Below, piece after piece: positions 26,481-36,039 of a DNA stretch of 64,000 bases. The DNA comes from Candidatus Accumulibacter adjunctus (GTDB lineage Bacteria > Pseudomonadota > Gammaproteobacteria > Burkholderiales > Rhodocyclaceae): assembly GCA_000585015.1 (NCBI GenBank), contig JFAX01000005.1:13643-77642 (forward strand), written 5' to 3'. The position numbers were made by a program, and so were the translations under genes. Within the stretch, counting starts at the first letter, position 1. The number at the start of each line of letters is the position of its first letter. Below the pieces are notes generated by a model that saw only the letters and a program-made list of their open reading frames with translations, had not been told where the DNA came from and did no database searches.

Positions 26481-28077
26481 GGAGCAGGCGTCGAAGGCGG
26501 GCGGACGCGATCTGGAGAGCTTCTCCGAAACGCGCTGGAAGTCGCTGCGATACTTCCAGCTCTATCGCTCCGTGGTTGCCGCGCTGCTGTTCTTTTCGGC
26601 GCTGCTTTATCCTTCGGCCTTGCCCGTTCTCACCCTGCAGCAGGGAGGGCACCATGTCGGGCTGGCCGGCGGCTACCTCTTGAGCACGATTCTCTCGGCT
26701 GTCGTCGCGTACGCCTGGCGGCAGCACGCGAGCAGCCAGATCACCGCCAGCGTGCTCCTCGATGTGCTGGTGATGACCCTGCTGATTCACTTTGGAGGTG
26801 GCCTTGGCGGTGGCTTCGGATCGATGCTCCTGGTGACCCTTGCCGGTGCCGGCCTCGTCGGGCAGGGGCGACTGGTGATCTTCTATGCTGCGCTGGCGAC
26901 CATCGCCGTACTCGTTGAGCAGTCGTATCGCGCGCTGCAGACCGACCTCGAAGCGACAGCCTTCTTCCATGCAGGTGTCTTCAGCATCGCTTTCTTTGCC
27001 GTTGCCATCTCGGCGCGGTTGCTCGCCCGTCGGCTCCTCGCCAACGAGGAGCTTGCGCGTCGCCGTGGCATCGATCTGAAGAAGCAGACTCTGGTCAGCC
27101 AGAGAGTGATCGAGGAGATGCAGGAGGGGGTTCTGGTGCTCGGCGATGACGCGCGGGTTGCCCAGTGCAACCCGCGCGCCAGGCAGCTGCTGGCCGCCGG
27201 CGAGAGCGAGGAGCCGGCTCTGCGCGAGTGCTCGCCCGAACTGTTGCAGTCCTTCGCCGACTGGCGGCGGCAGCCTGACGGTGGCGCAGTGCTGGTGCAG
27301 GTGCCAGCGAACGGAGTGCAGTTGCGCGCCCGGTTCGTCGGGACCACCGGTGGTGACAGCGATGTGCTGGTTTTTCTGGAGGACATGAGCCGCCTGCGCG
27401 AGCAGGCGCAGCAGATCAAGCTGGCAGCGCTTGGGCGCTTGACGGCGAGCATTGCGCACGAGATCCGCAATCCGCTGTCGGCAATACGCCACGCCGGCGA
27501 GCTGATGCGCGAGGAGCGGCGCGGCGAACTGTACGAACGGCTGTTGCGCATCCTGCTCGACAATACCCAGCGCGTCGAACGTATCGTCAGCGATATCCTG
27601 GAGCTCGGCCGTCGCGATCGCGTGTATAGCGAGCTGATCGACCTGCGACAATTGCTGCCAGCATTCGCCGAAGAGTGGTCGACCAGGGAGCAGCTCGCCG
27701 CCGATGTGATCCAGCTGGAGGTGTGCGGCAACGCACGTATCTGTTTCGATCGGTCTCATCTGCATCAGGTTTTGTGGAATCTGCTCAGCAACGCGCTGCG
27801 GCATTCCCGTCGCCTGGCCGGTAGCGTCCGTCTGCTGGTTGGCGATGGTCGGGTGGCGGGGCAGGTGGAATTGCACGTGATTGACGATGGTGAGGGTGTG
27901 GCCGATGACTTGCGGGAGCAGATCTTCGAGCCCTTCTTCACGACCCATCATCGCGGTACCGGTCTTGGCCTGTACATCGCGCGCGAGCTGTGCGAGGCGA
28001 ACGAGGCGCGTCTCGAACTGCTGGGACGGGGCAAGGGTGCCGATTTTCGTCTCCTGGGGAGGGCTCTGGGTTGTTGA
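26440..28077 (+). CDS. pilS: Type IV pilus sensor histidine kinase PilS (start codon uncertain)
   Basis: Inner-membrane kinase that phosphorylates PilR to control pilin transcription. The conserved part starts ETRWKSLRYFQLYRSV, followed by a multi-helix membrane region (~residues 42-190), a PAS-like linker, HisKA (SIAHEIRNPLSAI, His340 in this numbering) and HATPase motifs LLSNALRHS, IDDGEGV and RGTGLGLYIAREL. Between the preceding gene's stop codon and the conserved start there is no ATG, GTG or TTG; the nearest is GTG 26440, overlapping the preceding gene by 41 bases, with CTG 26461 and 26512 as alternatives. The true start may use CTG or an upstream GTG. The gene overlaps pilR. Confidence 0.88.
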   Translation: MPPTCANLDTAATEEQASKAGGRDLESFSETRWKSLRYFQLYRSVVAALLFFSALLYPSALPVLTLQQGGHHVGLAGGYLLSTILSAVVAYAWRQHASSQITASVLLDVLVMTLLIHFGGGLGGGFGSMLLVTLAGAGLVGQGRLVIFYAALATIAVLVEQSYRALQTDLEATAFFHAGVFSIAFFAVAISARLLARRLLANEELARRRGIDLKKQTLVSQRVIEEMQEGVLVLGDDARVAQCNPRARQLLAAGESEEPALRECSPELLQSFADWRRQPDGGAVLVQVPANGVQLRARFVGTTGGDSDVLVFLEDMSRLREQAQQIKLAALGRLTASIAHEIRNPLSAIRHAGELMREERRGELYERLLRILLDNTQRVERIVSDILELGRRDRVYSELIDLRQLLPAFAEEWSTREQLAADVIQLEVCGNARICFDRSHLHQVLWNLLSNALRHSRRLAGSVRLLVGDGRVAGQVELHVIDDGEGVADDLREQIFEPFFTTHHRGTGLGLYIARELCEANEARLELLGRGKGADFRLLGRALGC

Positions 28078-29441
28078 CTGGCAAGGTGCAACGTCGCCCA
28101 CGCGGCGATCTGGCTCGCGTTCTGGTGGTCGATGATGAGGCGGACATCCGCGAACTCCTCGATCTCACGGTGGCGCGGATGGGGCTCCTGGCGGACTGCG
28201 CAGCAACTGTTGCCGAGGCGCGGAAGTTCCTCGAACAGCAGCGTTACCAGCTGTGCCTGACGGACATGCGACTGCCTGACGGGGATGGGCTGGCGATCGT
28301 CAGGCTGATCGCCGAGAGCTACGGGGAGACGCCGGTGGCGGTGATCACGGCCTTTGGCACGACGCAGAACGCGGTCGCCGCGCTGAAAGCCGGCGCTTTC
28401 GACTATCTCGCCAAACCGGTGGCGCTCGAGCAGTTGCGCAGCCTGATCAAGTCTGCACTCAACCTGCCACGGCGCAGCGACGGGGCCGGTGAAGGGGAAG
28501 CCAGCGATGCTGCGACACGCCTCATCGGCACGTCGCCAGCGATCGCCCATGTGCGCGAAATGATCGACAAGCTGGCGCGCAGTCAGGCGCCGGTGTACAT
28601 CTCCGGCGAGTCGGGTACTGGCAAGGAACTGGCTGCGAGACTGATTCACGATCAGAGCGCTCGCCGCAACGCCCCATTCGTGCCGGTGAACTGTGGGGCC
28701 ATTCCCGAGAGCCTGATGGAGAGCGAGTTTTTCGGCTATCGCAAGGGTGCCTTCACCGGCGCCGACAGCGATCGCTCCGGCTTCTTCCAGGCGGCGCAGG
28801 GGGGGACATTGTTCCTTGACGAGGTGGCCGACCTGCCTCTCGGGATGCAGGTCAAGCTCCTGCGTGCGATTCAGGAGAAGAAGGTGCGCCAGGTCGGCAG
28901 TACGGTCGAGGAGCCGGTTGACCTGCGGATCATTTCGGCGACGCATCATCAGCTCAGGGATTGCGTCGACGCTGGAACCTTCCGCCAGGATTTGTACTAT
29001 CGGGTCAACGTCATCGAACTCAGGATGCCGCCGCTGCGCGAACGTCGCGAGGATATCGCGCCACTTTCCGAATTCATGCTCGCCAGGCTTTGCGGATCGC
29101 AGCCGCCGCGCCTGGATCCCGCGGCAGTGCGGATGCTGAACGACTACAGTTTTCCGGGCAATGTGCGCGAGCTCGAGAACATCCTGGAACGTGCCACAGC
29201 GCTCTGCAGCGGCGCGATGGTTGCGGTCGACGACCTGCAACTGGCGCCAGAGACGGCGGTGCGCGATGGTCTCGGCCGGGAGAGCGAAACCCTCGATGAC
29301 TACATCAATCGCGTCGAGAAGCAGGCCATTCTCGACGCGCTGACCAAGACCGATTTCAACCGCACGGCGGCGGCCCGTTTGCTGGGAGTCAGCTTCCGCT
29401 CATTGCGTTATCGCATCGAGCGCTTGGGAATCGAAGAATGA
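28074..29441 (+). CDS. pilR: Type IV pilus response regulator PilR (sigma54 activator)
   Basis: Activates sigma54-dependent transcription of pilin genes after phosphorylation by PilS. The 455-aa product has a receiver domain (Asp64 in LTDMRLPDGDG), an AAA+ domain with Walker A GESGTGKE (~178-185), GAFTGA (~225), Walker B GTLFLDEVAD, and a C-terminal Fis-type HTH (FNRTAAARLLGVSFRSLRYRIERL). TTG 28074 overlaps the pilS stop and has GGGGAGG 12-18 bases upstream; GTG 28086 would shorten the protein by four residues. It is followed by ampD with an ATGA overlap. No pilA is in the window, so its promoter target is elsewhere. Confidence 0.93.
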   Translation: MTGKVQRRPRGDLARVLVVDDEADIRELLDLTVARMGLLADCAATVAEARKFLEQQRYQLCLTDMRLPDGDGLAIVRLIAESYGETPVAVITAFGTTQNAVAALKAGAFDYLAKPVALEQLRSLIKSALNLPRRSDGAGEGEASDAATRLIGTSPAIAHVREMIDKLARSQAPVYISGESGTGKELAARLIHDQSARRNAPFVPVNCGAIPESLMESEFFGYRKGAFTGADSDRSGFFQAAQGGTLFLDEVADLPLGMQVKLLRAIQEKKVRQVGSTVEEPVDLRIISATHHQLRDCVDAGTFRQDLYYRVNVIELRMPPLRERREDIAPLSEFMLARLCGSQPPRLDPAAVRMLNDYSFPGNVRELENILERATALCSGAMVAVDDLQLAPETAVRDGLGRESETLDDYINRVEKQAILDALTKTDFNRTAAARLLGVSFRSLRYRIERLGIEE

Positions 29442-30019
29442 GTCGGCCCCGTCCGGCACCCGCGCCGGCGGTCGACGACGCGGGCTGGGTAGCGGGTGCC
29501 TTGCGCATCGACTCGCCCAATTGCGATGAGCGGCCGGAGGGCGAGACGGTCTCGCTGATCGTCGTGCATGCGATCAGCCTGCCGCCGGGGTCCTTCGGCG
29601 GTGATGCGATCATTCGTCTGTTCACCAATCGTCTCGACGCCGCTGCCCATCCCTACTTCGCCCAAGTGGCCGGCATGCGGGTTTCGGCGCACTTCCTGAT
29701 CAGGCGCGACGGCGAGTTGATCCAGTTGGTCTCCTGCGGCCAGCGCGCGTGGCACGCGGGGCTTTCGTCCTGGCAGGGCCGACCACGCTGCAACGACTTT
29801 TCGCTCGGCATCGAACTGGAGGGCTGTGACGAAGCACCCTTCACCGAGGCGCAGTACGGCTGCCTGTTGGAATTGCTCCGGTGCCTGTGGGCACGCTTTC
29901 CGATCACCGCGGTGGTTGGTCACAGTGACATTGCTCCCGGGCGCAAGAGCGACCCTGGGCCGTTCTTCGATTGGCGCCGTCTGGCGACGTTCGGCAGTCT
30001 GCCGGGATTGCTTCGCTGA
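29438..30019 (+). CDS. ampD: 1,6-anhydro-N-acetylmuramyl-L-alanine amidase AmpD
   Basis: Cytoplasmic zinc amidase that cleaves anhydro-muropeptides in peptidoglycan recycling; its loss derepresses ampC beta-lactamase where AmpR is present. The 193-aa protein shows LIVVHAISLPPGSFGG (first zinc His), WHAGLSSW and VVGHSDIAPGRKSDPGPFFDW (zinc His and Asp). The family usually has Asn after the first His (VHNIS); here it is Ala, a mild change. It overlaps pilR by four bases; the pair is common in betaproteobacteria. Confidence 0.93.
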   Translation: MSRPRPAPAPAVDDAGWVAGALRIDSPNCDERPEGETVSLIVVHAISLPPGSFGGDAIIRLFTNRLDAAAHPYFAQVAGMRVSAHFLIRRDGELIQLVSCGQRAWHAGLSSWQGRPRCNDFSLGIELEGCDEAPFTEAQYGCLLELLRCLWARFPITAVVGHSDIAPGRKSDPGPFFDWRRLATFGSLPGLLR

Positions 30020-30050
30020 GGGGCTGCTGCCGCACGCTGGCGGTGGATCG

Positions 30051-31217
30051 TCAGGCTGAGCCGAGAAAGCAGCGAATCCGGTCGACGGCTTCAGCCAGTC
30101 GCGTCACGTCGCTGGTGTAGGCAAAGCGCAGATACCTCTCGGGCAGGTTGCTGCCGAAGTCGAGTCCGGGCGTTGCGGCAACTCCAACCGACTCGAGCAG
30201 TTCGCTGGCGAAACGAGTACTGTCGTCGGTGAGTTGCGAGCAGTCCGCATAGAGGTAGAATGCCCCCTCCGGCTTTGCCGGGAAGCGGAATCCCAGGGTC
30301 TCGAGCGCTGGTGCCAGGAAGTCCCGTCGCTTCCGGAATTCGTCGCGGCGCTCCTCGAGGATGGCGATGGTGTCCGGGTGGAAGGCCGCGAGGGCGGCGT
30401 ACTGCGCGGCCGCGGACGGCGAGATGAAGAGATTCTGCGCCAGCTTCTCGATGTCGCGAAGGAAGCGTGGCGGCACGACGAGCCAGCCGAGACGCCAGCC
30501 CGTCATGTTGAAGTACTTCGAGAAACTCTGGACGACGAAGACGTCATCGTCGAACTCGAGCGCGCTCCTGGCATCGCGCCCGTAGGTGAGCCCATGGTAG
30601 ATTTCGTCGATGATCAGCTGTCCGCCCCTCTGCCGGACGAAGCGGGCGATGTCGGTCAGCGTCTGGTCAGCGAGCAGGGTTCCCGTCGGATTGGCTGGCG
30701 ATGCGAACAGTGCCCCGGCCGTCCGTTCATTCCAGAATCGGGCCAGATCATCCACAGTCGGCTGGAAGTTGCTCTCGCCGTTTACCGGAATGGCGATCGG
30801 CCGGCCCTCGAAGCAGCGCACGAAATGCCGGTTGCAGGGGTAGCCTGGGTCGGTCAGGAGCCATTCGCTGCCCGGTTCGGTGAGACAGGCCATCGCCAGC
30901 AGCAGGCCGCCGGAAGCGCCAGCGGTGACGACGATGCGCGATGCCGGGACGCTGAGGCCGTAGCGCCTGGCGTAGAAGCCGGCGATTGCGGTACGCAGCT
31001 CGGGCAGCCCGAGTGCGGCCGTATAGCGAACCCGACCGCCGGCGATGTGCGCCTGCGCTGCCGCCACGACCGGCTGCGGCGTCGGGAAGTCGGGCTCGCC
31101 GACTTCCATGTGGATGATGTCGCGCCCGTCGGCCTCGAGGTCCTTGGCACGCGCCATCAACTCCATGACGTGGAAAGGTGCGATGTCGGCCAAGCGGTGC
31201 GCGGGAAGACTGGGCAT
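30051..31217 (-). CDS. Class I/II pyridoxal-phosphate aminotransferase
   Basis: A 388-aa fold-type I aminotransferase. Recognisable are the GEPDFPTP motif near the N-terminus, TAGASGGLLLAM (cofactor phosphate loop), ASPANPTGTLL, DEIYHGLTY, and SFSKYFNMTGWRLGW with the lysine that forms the Schiff base with PLP. Substrate specificity is not evident: the family includes AspC-, YbdL- and DapC-like enzymes. The gene is convergent with ampD and lies downstream of pckG on the same strand, with a terminator in between. Confidence 0.87.
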   Translation of the reverse strand: MPSLPAHRLADIAPFHVMELMARAKDLEADGRDIIHMEVGEPDFPTPQPVVAAAQAHIAGGRVRYTAALGLPELRTAIAGFYARRYGLSVPASRIVVTAGASGGLLLAMACLTEPGSEWLLTDPGYPCNRHFVRCFEGRPIAIPVNGESNFQPTVDDLARFWNERTAGALFASPANPTGTLLADQTLTDIARFVRQRGGQLIIDEIYHGLTYGRDARSALEFDDDVFVVQSFSKYFNMTGWRLGWLVVPPRFLRDIEKLAQNLFISPSAAAQYAALAAFHPDTIAILEERRDEFRKRRDFLAPALETLGFRFPAKPEGAFYLYADCSQLTDDSTRFASELLESVGVAATPGLDFGSNLPERYLRFAYTSDVTRLAEAVDRIRCFLGSA

Positions 31218-31284
31218 GGCGGTCTGTTGCTCGTGGTGAGGGTGAAGCCGTCAGTTTAGCCGCAAGCCAATGCACAGACAAAAA

Positions 31285-31306
31285 GAAGCCGCCCGCAGGC
31301 GGCTTC
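31285..31306 (-). terminator. Intrinsic terminator between pckG and the aminotransferase gene
   Basis: GAAGCCGCC (31285-31293) pairs with GGCGGCTTC (31298-31306) around a 4-base loop. On the minus strand the stem is followed by TTTTTG, and on the plus strand by CTTT, so it acts mainly for pckG. Confidence 0.8.
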
Positions 31307-31333
31307 CTTTCGACGTGGGCGCGGAGCTCTCGG

Positions 31334-33172
31334 TCAGGCGGCCTGGAACTCCTTCTCGAACTCGTCGCGAACGGCGGCAAGCTTGGCAGGCAGCTTGTCG
31401 CCCATCTTGCCGAACCAGTCCTTGACGCCCTCGAGCTCGCTCAGCCAGGCCTGCTTGTCGAGGCTGGTGACGCCAGCGAATTCCGTCGCCGAGAAGTCGC
31501 TGCCGGTCCAGTCGAGATCGGCATAGTTGGGCATCCAGCCGAGCGTCGTTTCACGAGCCGACGCCTTGCCTTCGCAGCGCTCGATGATCCACTTCAGCAC
31601 GCGGGCGTTTTCGCCGAAGCCCGGCCAGGCGAATTGGCCCTGCTCGTTCATGCGGAACCAGTTGACCATGAAGATCGGTACCGGTTTGTCGGCCGCCTTG
31701 CCCATCTTCAGCCAGTGGCTGTAATAGTCGGCCATGTTGTAGCCGCAGAAGGGCAGCATCGCGAAGGGGTCGCGACGAACGACGCCCTGCTGGCCGAAGG
31801 CGGCAGCCGTGGTTTCCGACCCGAGGGTGGCTGCGGCGTACACCCCATGCTCCCAGTCACGGGTCTGGCAGACCAGTGGCACGGTCGAGCCGCGCCGGCC
31901 GCCGAACAGGAAGGCCGAAATCGGTACGCCCTCCGGATCCTGCCATTTGGGATCGATGCACGGGCATTGCGAAGCGGGAGCGGTGAAGCGCGAGTTCGGG
32001 TGCGCCGCCTTGGTTCCCTTTTCCTTGGCGATCTCCGGTGTCCAGTCGTTGCCTTGCCAGTCGATCGCGTGCGCTGGTGCCGGGCCCATCCCCTCCCACC
32101 AGACATCGCCATCATCGGTCAGCGCGACGTTGGTGAAGATCGTGTTTTCGGCGAGCGAGGCCATGGCATTGAAGTTGGTCTTGTCGTTCGTTCCCGGGGC
32201 GACGCCGAAGAAGCCGGCTTCCGGATTGATCGCATAAAGACGGGTGACGCCGTTCTTGTCCTTGCGCGGCTTGATCCAGGCGATGTCGTCGCCGATGGTC
32301 GTGATCTTCCAGCCGCTCAGGCTCTGCGGAGGTACGAGCATGGCGAAGTTGGTCTTGCCGCAGGCGGAAGGGAAGGCGGCGGCGACATAGTGCTTGTCAC
32401 CGGCGGGAGACTCGACGCCGAGGATCAGCATGTGTTCGGCCATCCAGCCGTCGTCACGCGCCATGTTGGAGGCGATGCGCAGGGCGAGGCACTTCTTGCC
32501 GAGCAGGGCATTTCCGCCATAGCCCGAACCATAGGACCAGATCTCGCGTGTTTCGGGATAATGGACGATGTACTTGGTGGTCGGGTTGCATGGCCAGCGG
32601 GGATCCTTCTGCCCCGGCTCCTTCGGCGCGCCGATGGTGTGTACGCAGGGAACGTAGCTGCCGTCGGTCCCGAGGACCGGGAAGACGTCCTTGCCCATGC
32701 GCGTCATGATGCGCATGTTCACCACGACGTAGGCGCTGTCGCTGATCTCGACGCCGATCTGTGCGATCGGCGAGCCAATCGGACCCATCGAGAAGGGGAT
32801 GACGTACATTGTGCGCCCCTTCATGCACCCCTTGAACAGGCCACTGAGGATGCCGCGCATCTTGGCGGGATCCTCCCAGTTGTTGGTCGGACCGGCGTCT
32901 TCCTGCTTCTCGGAGCAGATGTAGGTGCGGTCCTCGACGCGAGCGACGTCGGATGGATCCGAGAAAGCGAGGAAGGAGTTCTTGCGCTTCTTGAGCTTGA
33001 TGAACGTGCCGGCTTCGACCAGTTCGGCACAGAGACGATCATACTCTTCCTGCGAGCCGTCGGCCCAGACGACGCTGGCCGGTTCGGTGAGCGCCGCAAT
33101 CTCGGCAACCCATTGCTTCAGGCGTTCATGCTTGACGTAGTCGGGGGCGTTGATGGAAACAGTCTGGTTCAT
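31334..33172 (-). CDS. pckG: Phosphoenolpyruvate carboxykinase (GTP)
   Basis: Converts oxaloacetate and GTP to phosphoenolpyruvate and CO2, at the gluconeogenic branch point. The 612-aa chain is typical of the GTP type: [13 protein letters not shown] contains the P-loop with the hyper-reactive active-site Cys, and [23 protein letters not shown] and the C-terminal [12 protein letters not shown] are also conserved. ATG 33172 (MNQTVSI) is preferred, with GAGAGTG just upstream; GTG 33181 would add three residues. Across a 362-base gap lies divergent maeB. In a polyphosphate-accumulating organism (an inference on taxonomy), it would feed glycogen and PHA balance. Confidence 0.96.
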   Translation of the reverse strand: MNQTVSINAPDYVKHERLKQWVAEIAALTEPASVVWADGSQEEYDRLCAELVEAGTFIKLKKRKNSFLAFSDPSDVARVEDRTYICSEKQEDAGPTNNWEDPAKMRGILSGLFKGCMKGRTMYVIPFSMGPIGSPIAQIGVEISDSAYVVVNMRIMTRMGKDVFPVLGTDGSYVPCVHTIGAPKEPGQKDPRWPCNPTTKYIVHYPETREIWSYGSGYGGNALLGKKCLALRIASNMARDDGWMAEHMLILGVESPAGDKHYVAAAFPSACGKTNFAMLVPPQSLSGWKITTIGDDIAWIKPRKDKNGVTRLYAINPEAGFFGVAPGTNDKTNFNAMASLAENTIFTNVALTDDGDVWWEGMGPAPAHAIDWQGNDWTPEIAKEKGTKAAHPNSRFTAPASQCPCIDPKWQDPEGVPISAFLFGGRRGSTVPLVCQTRDWEHGVYAAATLGSETTAAAFGQQGVVRRDPFAMLPFCGYNMADYYSHWLKMGKAADKPVPIFMVNWFRMNEQGQFAWPGFGENARVLKWIIERCEGKASARETTLGWMPNYADLDWTGSDFSATEFAGVTSLDKQAWLSELEGVKDWFGKMGDKLPAKLAAVRDEFEKEFQAA

Positions 33173-33534
33173 GGTAATCACTCTCGAATGAAGGTAGAGA
33201 AGCGGGACTTACCGTTGAGCGGCGCGTGCGGAGCCAAACCGCAGGGGCAGGAAGCCGGAGCAGTCTGTCCAGCCCGGTCGGATGCGACGCGTCGGTCGCG
33301 GTTGGCGAGAAACAAGCCCAGTGCAGGGGGTGAGGTCAGCATGCCAGGCGGTGGTGCTACAAGGAACTGAGGGTTTGTGTAATTATGCCACAGGTCCGCT
33401 TCCGACCGGTGGTCGACAACATCAAGAGCCCGGCCGCGACGCGCCGGCGGCGTCTCGCTGGCAGCCACAGTTGCTGCCCATCCGGCACGCGATGGACGGC
33501 AGCGGCGGCTCGATGAAACTGAGGAGAAGACAAC
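33173..33534. other. Divergent intergenic region between pckG and maeB
   Basis: About 360 bases without a gene. It holds an AT-rich patch (GTGTAATTATG, 33378-33387) that reads CATAAT on the minus strand, and an inverted repeat CGACC-GGT-GGTCG (33403-33415). No complete -35/-10 pair was found on either strand. Promoters for both genes presumably lie here. Confidence 0.5.
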
Positions 33535-35835
33535 ATGAAGAAGGAACGAGAGCAACTGCGGACGGCTGCCCTGTTCTACCACCGCAACCCGAAACCGGGG
33601 AAGGTGGCGATACAGCCGACGAAGCAACTGGCCAACCAGTACGACCTGTCGATGGCGTACTCACCCGGCGTCGCTGCGGCGTGCGAGGAAATCGCTGCGC
33701 TGCCGGCTGAAGTCAGCACGCTCACTTCGCGCGCCAATCTCGTGGGCGTGATCACCAATGGCACGGCGGTTCTGGGGCTGGGCGCGATCGGTCCGCTGGC
33801 GGCGAAACCGGTCATGGAGGGCAAGGCGGTACTGTTCAAGAAGTTTGCCAACATCGACGTTTTCGACCTCGAGATCGACGAACGGGATCCGGATCGTCTG
33901 GTAGACATCGTTGCCTCTCTGGAGCCGACTTTCGGCGGCATCAATCTCGAGGACATCAAGGCGCCCGAGTGCTTCCACGTCGAGAAGAAGCTGCGCCAGC
34001 GGATGAAGATTCCAGTCTTCCACGACGATCAGCATGGCACCGCGATCGTCGTCGGCGCGGCGATTCTCAACGGACTCTTCCTGCAGGGGAAGGCGCTTGA
34101 TCAGGTGAAGCTGGTGACCTCAGGTGCCGGTGCCGCCGCGCTCGCCTGCCTCGACCTGCTGGTGATGCTCGGGTTGCCGGTTGGCAATATCTGGGTGACC
34201 GACATCAAGGGGCTCGTATATGAAGGGCGCATCGAGGAGATGGACGAGATCAAGGCGCGCTATGCCAAGCGCACCGATGCGCGCACGCTGGGCGAAGTGA
34301 TCGTCGGCGCCGATGTCTTCCTCGGCCTGTCGGCCGGCGGCGTGTTGAAACCGGAGATGGTCGCGCAAATGGCGCCGTCGCCGCTGATCATGGCCCTCGC
34401 CAACCCCAATCCCGAGATCCGGCCGGAAGATGTCAGGGCGGTGCGTGACGACGCGATCATCGCCACCGGGCGTTCGGACTATCCGAACCAGGTCAACAAC
34501 GTACTCTGCTTTCCCTTCATCTTTCGTGGCGCATTGGACGTCGGCGCGACCACCATCAGCGATGAGATGAAGCTGGCGGCGGTGCGGGCCATCGCCGAGC
34601 TGGCTCGTGTCGAGCAGTCGGAAGTGGCGCTCAAGGCCTATGGCGAGAAGCATGCCAACTTCGGTCCCGAGTACCTGATTCCGAATCCCTTCGATCCACG
34701 GCTGATTGGCAAGATCGCTCCCGCGGTAGCAGAGGCAGCCATGGCGTCGGGTGTTGCCAGCCGGCCGCTGAAGGACGTGGAAGCCTATCGCGAGAGTCTG
34801 CACGAGTTCGTCTACCACTTCGGCCTGATCATGAAGCCGGTCTTCTCGCAGGCCAAGCAGGCACCCCGGCGAGTGGTCTTCGCCGAAGGCGAGGACGACC
34901 GCGTCCTGCGCGCCATCCAGGTGATCGTCGACGAGGGGATCGCGCGACCCATCCTGATCGGCCATCCCGACGAAATCGAGCGCAAGCTCGGGGCACTGAA
35001 CCTTCGGGTGACGCCGGAGGACGATTTCGACATCGTGTACGCTGACAACAACTCCTTCTTCGACGAGCATTTCGAGTCCTACTGGCGCGAGTACCGGCGC
35101 CTGATGGAGCGCAAGGGGGTTTCGGCCGATTTCGCTCGCCGCGAGGTTCGCCGTCGGGCCTCGCTGTTTGGTGCGATGATGGTCCGCATGGGTGATGCCG
35201 ATGGCCTGATCTGCGGCACATTCGGTCGTCACGACGTGCATCGCGAGTACGTCGAGAACGTCATCGGTCTGGCTCCCGGCGTCAGCGACCTCTATGCCAT
35301 GAGCTTGCTCGTGCTGCCCGACCGGACGCTCTTCATCGCCGACACCTACATCAACTACGAGCCGTCGGCCGAGCAGCTGGTCGACATGACGTTGCTCGCT
35401 GCCGACGAGGTACGCCGGTTCGGCATCCAGCCGCGGGTCGCCCTGCTGTCGCACTCGTCGTTTGGCTCGGAGAACACTCCGACGGCGGTGAAGATGCGCC
35501 GAGCACTGCAGCTGCTCAAGGACCGCGCCCCGCGGCTCGAGGTCGAGGGCGAGATGCATGGCGACGCCGCGCTCGACGAGCACATTCGCCAGCGGGTGTT
35601 TCCAAGTGACGCCCGCCTCAAGGGGCAGGCCAACCTGCTGATCATGCCGACCCTAGACGCGGCGAACATCTCGTTCAACCTGCTCAAGATCGCTTCTGGC
35701 GACAATCTCACGATCGGTCCGATTCTCCTCGGAGCCGCGCAGCCGGTGCATATCCTGACTTCCACTGCGACCGTGCGACGCATCGTCAACATGACGGCCC
35801 TGACCGTAGTCGACAAGCTGATGAACGAACGCTGA
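33535..35835 (+). CDS. maeB: NADP-dependent malic enzyme with phosphotransacetylase-like domain
   Basis: Oxidatively decarboxylates malate to pyruvate, producing NADPH. The 766-aa protein has an N-terminal malic enzyme (residues ~1-425), with [35 protein letters not shown] and the metal-binding [10 protein letters not shown], and a C-terminal domain related to phosphate acetyltransferase (~430-766), typical of MaeB and usually without PTA activity but involved in allosteric control by acetyl-CoA. GAGGAG lies about nine bases before the ATG. It is divergent from pckG. Confidence 0.95.
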   Translation: MKKEREQLRTAALFYHRNPKPGKVAIQPTKQLANQYDLSMAYSPGVAAACEEIAALPAEVSTLTSRANLVGVITNGTAVLGLGAIGPLAAKPVMEGKAVLFKKFANIDVFDLEIDERDPDRLVDIVASLEPTFGGINLEDIKAPECFHVEKKLRQRMKIPVFHDDQHGTAIVVGAAILNGLFLQGKALDQVKLVTSGAGAAALACLDLLVMLGLPVGNIWVTDIKGLVYEGRIEEMDEIKARYAKRTDARTLGEVIVGADVFLGLSAGGVLKPEMVAQMAPSPLIMALANPNPEIRPEDVRAVRDDAIIATGRSDYPNQVNNVLCFPFIFRGALDVGATTISDEMKLAAVRAIAELARVEQSEVALKAYGEKHANFGPEYLIPNPFDPRLIGKIAPAVAEAAMASGVASRPLKDVEAYRESLHEFVYHFGLIMKPVFSQAKQAPRRVVFAEGEDDRVLRAIQVIVDEGIARPILIGHPDEIERKLGALNLRVTPEDDFDIVYADNNSFFDEHFESYWREYRRLMERKGVSADFARREVRRRASLFGAMMVRMGDADGLICGTFGRHDVHREYVENVIGLAPGVSDLYAMSLLVLPDRTLFIADTYINYEPSAEQLVDMTLLAADEVRRFGIQPRVALLSHSSFGSENTPTAVKMRRALQLLKDRAPRLEVEGEMHGDAALDEHIRQRVFPSDARLKGQANLLIMPTLDAANISFNLLKIASGDNLTIGPILLGAAQPVHILTSTATVRRIVNMTALTVVDKLMNER

Positions 35836-35903
35836 GCGACGCACTGTTGGCTGCCGGGGTCGGCACAGCGGCGCAGCGGATTCTGCCGGGCTTCAACGGG
35901 GAC

Positions 35904-35931
35904 TTGTTTCCCGCACGGGCTCGTGCATAAT
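35904..35931 (+). promoter_or_regulatory. Probable promoter for pbpG
   Basis: TTGTTT (35904-35909), a 16-base spacer and CATAAT (35926-35931), about 105 bases before the pbpG start. The surrounding sequence changes to AT-rich here (TGCTACATTACATAGC). Confidence 0.5.
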
Positions 35932-36039
35932 GTGCTACATTACATAGCTCGCGTATCTGCTTATTTTTGATCGTCTATGGCCTTGCTGGTCCGGACCGCC
36001 GGAGCATGTCGACAAGGTGAATCATGCGGGAGAGGTGCA

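Noticed and set aside
26401..28101. 566-residue minus-strand frame opposite pilS
   Set aside because: His/Gln-rich shadow translation of a well-supported kinase gene.
31178..33370. 730-residue open frame on the plus strand opposite pckG
   Set aside because: It lies wholly antisense to the clearly conserved pckG, has no family-like motifs and reads through the mirrored codon positions of a GC-rich gene.
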